Shown one piece after another: positions 53,645 through 62,625 of a DNA stretch of 64,000 nucleotides. The stretch's first letter is position 1. Every line of letters begins with the position of its first letter. The stretch covers positions 124,001 to 188,000 of the forward strand of contig NHZP01000072.1 of assembly GCA_003313425.1 (NCBI GenBank), read 5' to 3'. The stretch comes from Pseudopyrenochaeta lycopersici. Its lineage: Eukaryota > Ascomycota > Dothideomycetes > Pleosporales > Pseudopyrenochaetaceae. The translations under genes were made by a program, and so were the position numbers. A model generated the notes under the pieces. It searched no databases. It saw nothing but the letters and a program-made list of their open reading frames with translations, and had not been told where the DNA came from.

Positions 53645-54707
53645 ATGCGCGCATCAACAGTCGCGGCCATTTTGGCGTTTACTGCAGGCATGACTGCTAA
53701 TGCCGCACCCGTTGTCCTCCCAGATGGCCTCTCTGATAGCCTCCCATCTGGGCTTCTGACAACTGTTAGCCTTGATCTACCCGCAGCTATTGACGATCTG
53801 TAGGTTAGAAACACCGGATAATATACCAGGTTATACTAACAGCACTAGGAGCCAGACGGTCCAAGACCAGACGTCTCAGGAGGCTCAGCCAGTAGCGAAG
53901 AGAGAGCCACAGCGAGGCCGGGGCCGCGGTGGACGCGGGCGAGGCAGCCGTGTTGGTGGTATTATTGAGGGTGTAGGTGAGGGGATTAGCGTCGGAGCAG
54001 ATGGACTCTTCATCGGACAGACAATCCAAGACCAGACTTCTGAGGAACCGCAGCCGGTTGCAAAGAGAGAGCCACAGCGAGGCCGGGGCCGCGGTGGACG
54101 CGGGCGAGGTAGCCGTGTTGGCGGTGTTGTGGAGGGCGTAAGTGAGGGGATTGGCGGGGCAGCAGACGCAATTTTCATCGGGCAGACGATCCAAGACCAG
54201 ACATCTCAAGAGGCGCAGCCAGTGGCGAAGAGAGAGCCACAGCGAGGCCGGGGCCGCGGTGGACGCGGGCGAGGCAGCCGTGTTGGTGGTATTATTGAGG
54301 GTGTAGGTGAGGGGATTAGCGTCGGAGCAGATGGACTCTTCATTGGACAGACAATCCAAGACCAGACCTCGGAGGAGCCGCAGCCGGTAGCAAAGAGAGA
54401 GCCACAGCGAGGCCGGGGCCGTGGTGGACGCGGGCGAGGCAGCCGTGTTGGCGGCGTAGTTGAGGGCGTAAGTGAGGGTATCGGCGGGGTGGCGGATGGA
54501 ATCTTCATCGGACAGACGATCCAAGACCAGACGTCTGAGGAGGCTCAGCCAGTTGCGAAGAGGGAGGCACAGCGAGGCCAGGAAGGTGGTGGACTTGGCA
54601 GAGTGGGCATTTGCCAGGTGGGGGTTGAGTCACCATGTAATGGCGACTCAGCTGGAGCAGATTTGGACTTAGGTGTAGATTTGGACTTTAGTGGTGCAAA
54701 TTTCTAA
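53645..54707 (+). CDS. secreted Kex2-processed repeat precursor (KEP/RiPP-like), four 55-aa repeats
   Basis: Exons 53645-53799 and 53849-54707, joined by a 49-bp intron (GTAGGT...TACTAAC...CACTAG), give 337 aa. Residues 1-20 are a signal peptide ending ANA. After a short pro-region there are five Lys-Arg sites (69-70, 124-125, 179-180, 234-235, 289-290), each in the context QPVAKRE. They bound four 55-residue units, each starting EPQRGRGRGGRGRGSRVGG, then an amphipathic EGV.EGI....FIGQTIQDQTS. Units 1 and 3 appear identical; 2 and 4 are a second type, so the array is A-B-A-B. The 47-residue tail holds the only two Cys of the repeat part. Kex2 would release the units in the Golgi; Glu-Pro or Glu-Ala at each new N-terminus suits a Ste13-type dipeptidyl peptidase. 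Known relatives in design are fungal repellents, pheromone precursors and cyclic-peptide precursors; this sequence matches none I know. Function unknown. Confidence 0.85.
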
Positions 54708-55074
54708 GATGGATATTAGTAGTTTCTATAAGCGAGGGTAGTACAAAAATATAGATTATAAATAAACAAGTTCATTAATAGGCAAGTTCATTAATTTAAG
54801 GGAGTAAAAAATGTAGTATAGATAGGTAAGCGATAAAAGATAGTGTATAAAGTATAAAAAAAGAGAAGTAAAAAGATAGTTAAAGTTTATATTAAAAGGG
54901 TATAATAATAGTAATATTAGTTTTTAGGTTAGAGAGTAGGTTAAGAGTCAAGGGTTAGAGAATTATTATTTTAGTATTATTAGAATTTAATTAATGTTTT
55001 TGTTAGAATAAATAAGAGTTTATAAGAGTTTAGTAAATATAGATAGTTATTAAATGTAATTATATTTATTAGTT
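54708..55074. other. AT-rich decayed stretch
   Basis: Dominated by short A/T-rich words (TTAGTA, AAGTAT, TAGATAG) with no coding content. The composition changes sharply to GC-rich at about 55075, which may be an insertion border. Confidence 0.5.
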
Positions 55075-55132
55075 CTAACCCATGGCGGTAACTGGAATCA
55101 GATCTAACCCATGGCGGTAACTGGAATCAGAT
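55075..55132. repeat. tandem repeat, 2 x 29 bp
   Basis: A 29-bp unit beginning CTAACCCATGGCGG occurs twice without a difference (55075-55103 and 55104-55132), and the next bases CTAA begin a third copy. It sits exactly at the change from AT-rich to GC-rich sequence. Confidence 0.85.
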
Positions 55133-56834
55133 CTAAGATACATGCGCAAAGAACCCCAGCCCTGACTCCATTTGTCGTCCAATCAGCGACTACTGCGCTC
55201 AGCCTAACCCCTTACTTTGCTAGTTCCCCCCTTTCTCCGCCTCATCGACCCTCCAGTGCCTCTTCTTCCCTTTCCTACGCCACAAGAACTCTTAGCGCAT
55301 TTAGACATTCAGACGCGTAGGGAACGCGTCCAGTCGCGTCTGCTCCATCATGTTCATTGGGTTCTACACTTACTTCGCCCCTCCTCAACACTTATCCCTC
55401 CCCTGGACAATCCATCCTAATATCTACATTATCCCACTCTTCTCTTAGGATACTTCTTCAATCTTTCTCTTAATGGACATTTTTACGTTCTATCCTCAAC
55501 ACCAAGTGCTAGTGTGTAAACCCTGCGCCTATGCTGTTGCCCCTAAGCACCTGGCCAGCCATATCAAGACCAAACACCCCCATGAAGCTTGCCACGATTC
55601 TGGCCTGCATCCTGCTCACCATCGGGCGGGGCGGCCAGCTCTTATGCTTGCCAAGCGTCTCCAAGCGCGACACAACCTCCTCGATCCAGCTGTTAGCAAG
55701 ATCCCAGTACCATCGCCAACGGAGCAGCCCCTCTCTGACCTAAAACTTTACCGTGGGATCCAGTGCAGTCGCTGTGAATACGTGCTTACCAAGACAAAGC
55801 ATACTATAGAGATTATGGGTAAGCATTTTAACCAGCACCGACTCCTTCCACGGAAGCCCGGTAGACAGAGTAAAATAGCAGATATACCAGAGGCGGATAA
55901 AGGTCCTATGTTCACAGACGTCTACTGCCAGCGCTTCTTTATTTCAGGCCCACAGAGCTCCTTCTTTGCAGTCCATGTCCCAACTGCAGTTCAGGAGCTA
56001 AAAAGACAACCTAAGTCACGAAAGGCTGACCTTCTCCGGGCTATTATCAACGAGCAGCTTAATGCTAGTAACTGCGAACAGCAAGTCACCGCGCAAATGT
56101 ATACCAACCAGACTACTAAGACAGAAGTCTCGCCTTGGCTCGAGCTAACAAGGTGGCCGCGGTTCTTTGATGGATTGGATATGACCGAGGTGGCTCCTCT
56201 TGCCTACCTACCTAATCCTCGCACCGAGCCGGGCCTGGATGCACTAGGAGAGAGCTTTGATCGTATCATCGAGCAGGCATACCTTTCTATTTGCGAGGAT
56301 CGAATCAGTGTGTTCGACCAAGCCAAGATCAACAGTTTCATCAGCGATCGATCTAGTAAGCAGGAGCGCCTGATTATGGTGAAGCTGCAGAAGGGAACAT
56401 TTCGTGCGTACAAGGGTCTTTGGAAGCGACTTCTATGCTTCGCCTACCGTACTAGTCTGCCTAGCCAGCAAATACCGCTTCTCCACCAATTCACAAGCAA
56501 CCAGCTGTGTGGGCTTGACAAGACCATGGCGCTTGCCGAAGAGCTGCTCGCCCTGAAAAGTGCAGGAAAGGATGACTGGCTGTACAAAGAGGAGGAGCGT
56601 AAGACGGTAGCTGATCTGGATAAGGCATGCCTGCTGCTATGTGTCTCGCTGCTCGACCATACCCTACGAGGGGATCATTTTGAAAGCGTAGTCCTCAGCT
56701 TCCTTGCAGTGTTGGGCATTGACGAACAGCCTGGAGGTGTCTTCCGCGGTCCTTTAAGCTACTCCCCTGACCTTTCTAAGTTTATCAAGATGGCGCAGAT
56801 GGTGGTCGTGCAGAGGGCTGTTGTTGGCGCAGAG

Positions 56835-59800
56835 CAGAGATGTCAACAATCAAGCTACAATCAAGCACTTGATTGATTGGCTTGACGATCGTCAATTCGA
56901 TCAATCCAAGCCTCGTCCTAGTATTTTTGCAATCAAATCAAGCCTTAATACGAAGCTTGATTGGTTAGCTTGATTGGCTTGATGTTTTAGTGTTGCGGGA
57001 GTGTTCAGCAACATGTTTTTGCTTCGATTTCAATGAGGCTACTAAGTTTGCTGTACGAGCGATCTCGCGATACTTTCCTGGTGTTATAGTTAGCTTAGTA
57101 AGCATCTCAGCTACCTACCTAAAGCTACTTTACGCGTCCATCTTACGCGTTATCTACCTATACTGTCGCCTTTGCCTATATAGACAGTTACTTAGTGGTT
57201 TTTTACGCCCCTATTGTTGCTATGCCGCTTAACAAAGCCCCTAAACGTCCCTGTAACAGCGCTGCTGTCCCGAACAAGCGCCTAAGGGTTGCTGCTTGTA
57301 GCATTGAGTCCCAGCCTGTTGACGTTAATACAACCCAGCAACTATCTTAGCGTCTATCGCCGCGTAAAGCACTGACGACTGCCGCGTCTTAGGCTACCGA
57401 GCCACCCACCTTTGAGTCGCAGTTGCGCGAGTCTCAGCCTAACGTTGCGATCGTCACGTCTATTGAGGGCAGCAAGGCTGCAACAGTAGCTACGTTAGGA
57501 GATAATAATAATAGTAGTAAGGGCTTTGATAAGCGCTTTGCAGACGACTTCGAGGGGATTAATTAGTCACGTTTACCTTAATACTGCAAGCCGTTGGCTA
57601 CGCAGAGGCAGAAAAAGAGCTGGGTATACCTCTACGGCTTTCGCGTTGCGCTTATTAAGGACCTAGACTGCACCTTCTTTGTCTGTTGCTATTGTTATGA
57701 GCATAAGATTATCGACGCTGGTGGCGGCGGCATATACGAAACAACGCTATCGACGTCGACCTTAGCGCGCCATTTAGAGCAGAATAAACGCGGCTATCGT
57801 TACGCAGCTCCAGGCAAAGCGCACGCTGCGACGAAGGCAGGTAAGAGCGGGCTGCGCGCTGTCTTTAAGGCCGGCAAAGTTAAGGTATCCTAAGACGTTG
57901 CTAACGAGCTTGCCGGCTTTAGCATTCAGGATTTTTGACATGCTGCTGTCGCATGGCTTGTTGAGAACAACCATCCAATTTCTGAGTTTGAGTCCCCCGC
58001 GTTTCGACGGCTGCTTGAAGCTGCAAATCCTGAGGCAGTGGCGGCATTGTGGACCTCCTATGCGAGTGTTTCACGCTTTGTAATGCGCCGTTTCGACTTT
58101 ATGCAGCCGCAGGTTGTTGCTGAGCTGTCGCAATCAATAAGTAAGGTCTATATTAGCTTTGACAGCTGGACGACTAAAGGCGGCAAGCGTGGCTTCTTAG
58201 GCGTTGTTGCTTACTACGTTAACAGCGTTGGTGACCTTGTAGACGTACCTATCGCGCTGCCGCAGCTGACGGGCGCTCACACTGGCGAGAAGATTGCTGA
58301 AGTAGTTAGCAAAACGCTGCAGCAGTTCGGCATAAATCCGCGTACAGTTGGCTACTTTATGCTTGATAACGCTACTAACAACGACGCTGCTGTCCTTAAG
58401 CTCGCGCAGTAGATGGGCTTCATCGCTCCCTATCGCCGCCTCCGTTGCGGCCCTCACATCCTTAACCTTATCGGTCAGACGCTACTCTGGGGTAACAACG
58501 ACGACGCGTACGACAATGATAGCGGTGAGCTTGCTGCTGAGAGCGAGTTAATGCGCAAATGGCGCGAGGATGGGCCTTTAGGCGTGCTTCTTAGCGTTAT
58601 TAACTACATTAAAACGCCGTAACAACATGAGCTTTTTAAAAACTTTCAGCGCCTCGCTAACGCTGAGCTGCCCACAGATTAATACAGGATACTTGAGCCA
58701 ATCAAGCCAGTTGTCACGCGCTGGAACTCGTACTACTCTGCCTTTGAGCGCGCCGTGGAACTGCAGCCAGCAGTTAACGCCTACGCTAACTACTATATAC
58801 GCCGCGTGCGAGATGAGGACACGTACGCGATAAGTCGCGGCAATAAGCTGCCGGAGGCAGCGCCCTGGATGCGATCGGACGGGCTAACAGCCGCCGATTG
58901 GGCGGTCGTTACTGAGTACATAGACGTACTAAAGCCGCTAAAGTTGGTAACAAAGCGGCTTGAAGGTCGCGGCAAAAGTGGCCGTTATGGCGCTATTGCT
59001 GAGGTTATCCCAGTCTTTGAGTTTATACTTACTTACTACGAGCAGCGCGTCAAGGTGTACGAGGCAGTCGACTATAATGCGCACGACGACGCGCCTGAGG
59101 ACCATCTCGCGATCAACCTTCGCGCTGCCTGGGCGAAGGCTAGCGATTACTACAATAAACTCGACCTCTCACCAGCGTACTACGCGGCAACGATACTCTA
59201 TCCGCGCTATAAAACTTACTGCGACGTTGCCTGGGCTGACAAGCCTGAGTGGCTGGACGCTAATAATTGCGCGTTCCGCGCGCTTTGGGCTGAATACAAC
59301 CGCTCACCACGCCTAGTGAGGCGGCCAAAGGTTGTTACCAACGATATTGACGAGGCTATTGAAGCCCTCATCGATCCTGAGGCTAGCGCGGCTGCTGAGG
59401 ACAGCGAGATAGACGAGTTTAATAGGTGGAAGAGGTGCGAGCCAAGGGTTGAGAAGGGTAGTGATGCCGCAAACTTCCCAATTAAATACTGGGTAAGCTT
59501 GCGCGATTGCTACCCTAATCTCTCTAAGATGGCTATCGACGTCATCTCTATCCTAGCGTCAAGCTGCGAGTGTGAGCGTATGTTCAGCGAGCTTGGCGAC
59601 CTGCTTGAGCCCCGAAGGCGGAAGATCTCACCCTAGTTACTGGCTGCTATTCAGTGTATAAGGCGGTGGTATAAGGCTGGCTTTGATCAAGGCAGCAGCG
59701 TTGCTACAGCAAGAATAACTGACACTGAAATAGACGCTATATACAAGTTGTGCTATTGGGGCCAGGAGGTCGAGTAATTAGTATAGCCGAGCGATCTCTA

Positions 59801-59953
59801 CAACAATAAACAATCAAGCCACCGATCAAGCTTCAAGCCAAGCCAGCCTCATCTAAGCAATCAAGTCAAACAAGTCAAGCCTAACGACTCCAAATCAAGC
59901 CTCAAGCCAAGCCGACGACGAGGGCTTGATCGGCTTGATTGTTGACATCTCTG
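56835..59953 (+). mobile_element. hAT element 1, with perfect 8-bp target duplication
   Basis: The ends are exact 21-bp inverted repeats beginning CAGAGATGTCAACAATC, typical hAT tips with CAG. GCGCAGAG flanks both sides (56827-56834 and 59954-59961). Subterminal regions of about 150 bp hold many copies of ATCAAGC/GCTTGAT in both directions, as in hAT transposase-binding regions. The length is 3,119 bp. The transposase inside is decayed. Confidence 0.95.
57222..59777 (+). pseudogene. hAT element 1 transposase: one frame, about ten in-frame stops
   Basis: A single frame runs from ATG 57222 to TAA 59775-59777 (851 codons) without any frameshift, but with about ten internal stops. By context most replace Gln (LS.RLSP, AS.ATEP, VS.DVAN, LAQ.MGF, TP.QHEL, TD.YRI, SP.LLAA), one replaces Arg (QDF.HAA) and one probably Trp (GIN.SRL). 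Domains: BED-type zinc finger (CTFFVCCYCYEHK ... STSTLARHLEQNKRGY), the RNase-H-like core (VYISFDSWTTKGGKRGFLGVVAYY, then MLDNATNNDAAV, then RCGPHILNLI) and the C-terminal dimerisation motif (YPNLSKMAIDVISILASSCECERMFSELGDLL). The pattern is pure nonsense decay by C-to-T transitions. Confidence 0.92.
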
Positions 59954-61293
59954 GCGCAGAGGAGGGCGAAGCAGAGCACCCGTCGGATCTTTTAGACGAG
60001 ATGAGAGAGCGCTTTATGGTGCGAGGGACGCGAACTGCGTTTGACTGGGCCTACCGTCTTCGCTCCTATGCAAAGAAGATGGTTAACAATACTACCTCCC
60101 TTGGCTACATATCATGGTCAGAGGATGCACAGACCGTTACTTATCGAGACACGACACTGAGCATGACCTCTCTTCGAGATTTTGCTGCCGACCAGGTGCA
60201 CAGAGCCCAGCTAGAATTAGAGGAACTCTTCCTCCTACATCCAGACGAGTGTCGTGAGGACGTTGTCCCCTCTGTGTCGCTCCACCGCCTGAAGGACGAC
60301 CATGCCAACAGCCAGAAGCACTGGAATTTCCTCAAAGACCCCCGGAACGTGGATCAACTTCAGATTGGCAACAACTGGCTCCTTAATAGAGTGCTCGAGA
60401 ACGACTGGCTAAAGGACGAGATGATGAGCTTTACTCCAGAGCACCAGGTTCGCTGGAAGAAGGACGTAGTTCAGAAGTACTTCTCCCGGGTGGATCAGTT
60501 CCTTGAGCGGCTACTTCTCCTCATCCATATCACTTCTGGTCAGCCTGCCCGTGGCACTGAGCTCTTGGGCTTGCAACCTAGCAACACGACGCAAGGACAT
60601 CATCGGAGCATCTTCATAGAAGAGGGCTTGGTAAGCACGGTGACATCCTACCACAAAGGTTACAACATTACTGGGTCTACTAAGATTATACATCGATATC
60701 TACCAAAGGAGGTTAGCGAACTGCTTGTATATTATCTCTGGCTCGTCCTACCATTTTGGCAGCAGCTTGACGTGCTAGTCTATAAACGAAAAGAGCCGCC
60801 TTCCTCATTCCTTTGGCCGAAGGGAACCGGGAGTTGGAAATCAAGTAGGCTAACCAAGATACTCGTCCAAGAAGGAGAGAGACACTTCCAAACCAGCCTA
60901 AATATCGTAATCTACCGCCACATCGCGATCGCGATCTCACGCCAGCACCTTCCTTGTGGTGGATTCAAGCGAGACTACGGCATGGACAAGAAACTAGCGG
61001 ACGAACAGGCGACCCACGGTACTTGGACCGCAGGGACAATATACGCCAGAGGCATGCAAGAAGCACCAGGTCATGTTAAGATGCGGAGCATGGAGTACAG
61101 AGCCGTAAGCCGGGAGTGGCATAGCGTTCTTGGTTTTCGAGTGTATCATGGAGCCCGAAAGCAACCACTCACTAAACATGTAGATTAGAGTAATACCTTT
61201 AGGTAGTTAGAGGCATCGGTAGCATAAGTAATGCAACATATAATAGTAAGATACTAATTGAAAAGCATGAAATAGTAGATTACAGCACTCGAT

Positions 61294-62625
61294 CTACGCC
61301 TGAGGCCTGCAGAGCTCAAGTAAGGTAAGCTGACGCATAGGACGAGCGGGTGCAGGGCTTTTGGCGGCGGTTCTCGACTGCGCAGGCTCAACGTCATCCT
61401 CATCGTCGTCGTCGCTGTCTTCGATCTCGTCGACTTGAGTTGCGGGCGCAGGCGCTTCTGCTTCAATGTAGAGCGTCTCCTTCTCGCTAATCGAGCCGCC
61501 AGCAATGCCCTCGGAGCCTAGCCAGGCATCTAACGCGATGCTTGCTTTGTGGGCAACAGGGTTTACCTTGACAACCAGCTCTAGCCAGATATGCCAGTAT
61601 CGGATGCGAAGATCGTTCTCCACCCACGAGTTGGTGACGATGTCGTGCGGCATTAAGCAGAGCATCCCCCAGCCCAGGGTCTTGGCTGCCTCGTACCAGC
61701 GAAGGGCTTGGTGCAAGCGCCTCTTGAACCTCTGCCGCTGCTCAGGCGTTGGTGTAGTGGAGACCAAGGGCAGCAAGGCGTCCATGGCCTCCGAACTGAC
61801 CTTGCCCTTGCCGTATCGGTTGTGGCTCATGTTGCGGCTCGACGCGGCATCCTGCGTCCGGATCTGGTCCACCTTCTCCGTGTAGGCCTTGCCGAGGAAA
61901 GCCATGGCCCAGCGGTACTTGATGTGGATGATGTCTAGCTCCTGCTCGTAGCGATCGCACAGACTCCAGGCTGAGGCGAGTGCGCTCTGGGGTACGGCTG
62001 AAGAACTACTCCTCTGCGACAGCTGCCAGCGGTTGCGGGAGGAAGCAGGCGGGCGGCTCTCGCCAGGCTCTTGCACAAAAGGCGTTCCATGGGTGCGCCA
62101 GCTTCGCAGGAAGGCAGCAGCAGAGGCCTGGGAGGAAGCGTTGCCGATAGCACGCGCCTTGTCGAGCATGCCGGAAGCTGTTGCGTAAGGCGCTGCGGCG
62201 CTGCTGAAGAGGTCTTGGTCCTTGTCGACAGGCTGCTTGATGATCCAGGCGACGAACGGCTCATCCTGCTGCGATATCGAAGCATAGGCGCCGTGTTCCT
62301 TGCGAGGCGCCTTCTCTGGCGGAGCTACCAGGCCGAGGCCGTTTTTCTTCTTGATCCGGGTCGCCTCCAGCTTCCGGGTGCGATCTCGCTCAGCACGGCG
62401 GTTGTTGTTGGTGACCGTCGTGATCTGAGCGGGTTCCTCCTGGCCGGCTTGTCCGTGGACAGGCTCCTCACGCTGGCCGGACTCTGACAGCTGCGGTGTT
62501 GCTGGGCAAGGAGACTCTGTACGGAGTCGGGGGCGCTTTGACGGCAGGGCTGGCGTGGACGCAGCAGCCCACGGCAGTGTGGTTTTCAAGCCCGAGCTTG
62601 TCGAGCCAATGGAATCGAGCGCCAT
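61294..62625 (-). CDS. unrecognised 444-aa protein with acidic tail; 5' end probably replaced
   Basis: The frame is open from ATG 62625 to 61294 and converges with the tyrosine-recombinase-like gene. It has a Pro/Ser-rich basic N-terminus (PSKRPRLRTE; NNRRAERDRTRKLEATRIKKKNG), a helical middle (ASAWSLCDRYEQELDIIHIKYRWAMAFLG; RRLHQALRWYEAAKTLGWGMLCLMP; LRIRYWHIWLELVVKVNPVAHKAS), an acidic run (EDSDDDDEDD) and the ending RPMRQLTLLELCRPQA, a weak PIP-box-like motif. No known domain. The first about 17 codons lie inside what looks like the left tip of hAT element 2 (CAGTGTGGTTTTC at 62575), so the natural start of this gene may have been lost. A role beside the recombinase-like gene is inference from position only. 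Confidence 0.6.
   Translation of the reverse strand: MALDSIGSTSSGLKTTLPWAAASTPALPSKRPRLRTESPCPATPQLSESGQREEPVHGQAGQEEPAQITTVTNNNRRAERDRTRKLEATRIKKKNGLGLVAPPEKAPRKEHGAYASISQQDEPFVAWIIKQPVDKDQDLFSSAAAPYATASGMLDKARAIGNASSQASAAAFLRSWRTHGTPFVQEPGESRPPASSRNRWQLSQRSSSSAVPQSALASAWSLCDRYEQELDIIHIKYRWAMAFLGKAYTEKVDQIRTQDAASSRNMSHNRYGKGKVSSEAMDALLPLVSTTPTPEQRQRFKRRLHQALRWYEAAKTLGWGMLCLMPHDIVTNSWVENDLRIRYWHIWLELVVKVNPVAHKASIALDAWLGSEGIAGGSISEKETLYIEAEAPAPATQVDEIEDSDDDDEDDVEPAQSRTAAKSPAPARPMRQLTLLELCRPQA

Larger units (their letters stand above)
55473..61188 (+). pseudogene. OrsD-like zinc-finger / tyrosine-recombinase-like gene, split by a hAT
   Basis: Coding 55473-56834 and 59962-61188 joins in frame to 862 aa once the hAT and one copy of GCGCAGAG are removed. 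The N-terminus has C2H2-like fingers (Cys15, Cys18, His30, His35; then CSRCEY ... HFNQH), the layout of the OrsD/DUF3505 family. The middle is helical. The C-terminal third carries the landmarks of a tyrosine recombinase: Arg651 in QPARGTEL, Lys686 in SYHKGYN, Arg773-His774 in IYRHIAIA, and His806 nine residues before Tyr815 (THGTWTAGTIY), the same spacing as the classical LGH...Y box. The box-II His three residues before Arg773 is not present. Similar regions precede the RecQ helicase in fungal telomere-linked helicase proteins, but no helicase follows here. A convergent unknown gene ends 105 bp away. The ancestral gene would have been undamaged; now it is cut in two. Confidence 0.8.

Noticed and set aside
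53805..54524. 239-codon frame on the minus strand across the repeat gene
   Set aside because: It is the antisense shadow of the 165-bp repeats; the plus strand has signal peptide, intron and Lys-Arg sites.
53645..54707. Reading the repeat protein as an RGG-type RNA-binding or alpha-pheromone precursor
   Set aside because: A clear signal peptide argues against a nuclear RNA-binding protein, and no WC...GQPCW-like pheromone core is present.
57222..59777. Alternative genetic code (TAA/TAG read as Gln)
   Set aside because: Intact host genes here end at TAA/TAG and have no internal ones; mutation of CAA/CAG is simpler.
55473..61188. Starship captain (DUF3435) or Crypton
   Set aside because: The zinc-finger start and the QPARGTEL...SYHKGYN region match OrsD/telomere-linked helicase-type proteins rather than a captain, and no Starship cargo or Crypton layout is seen.
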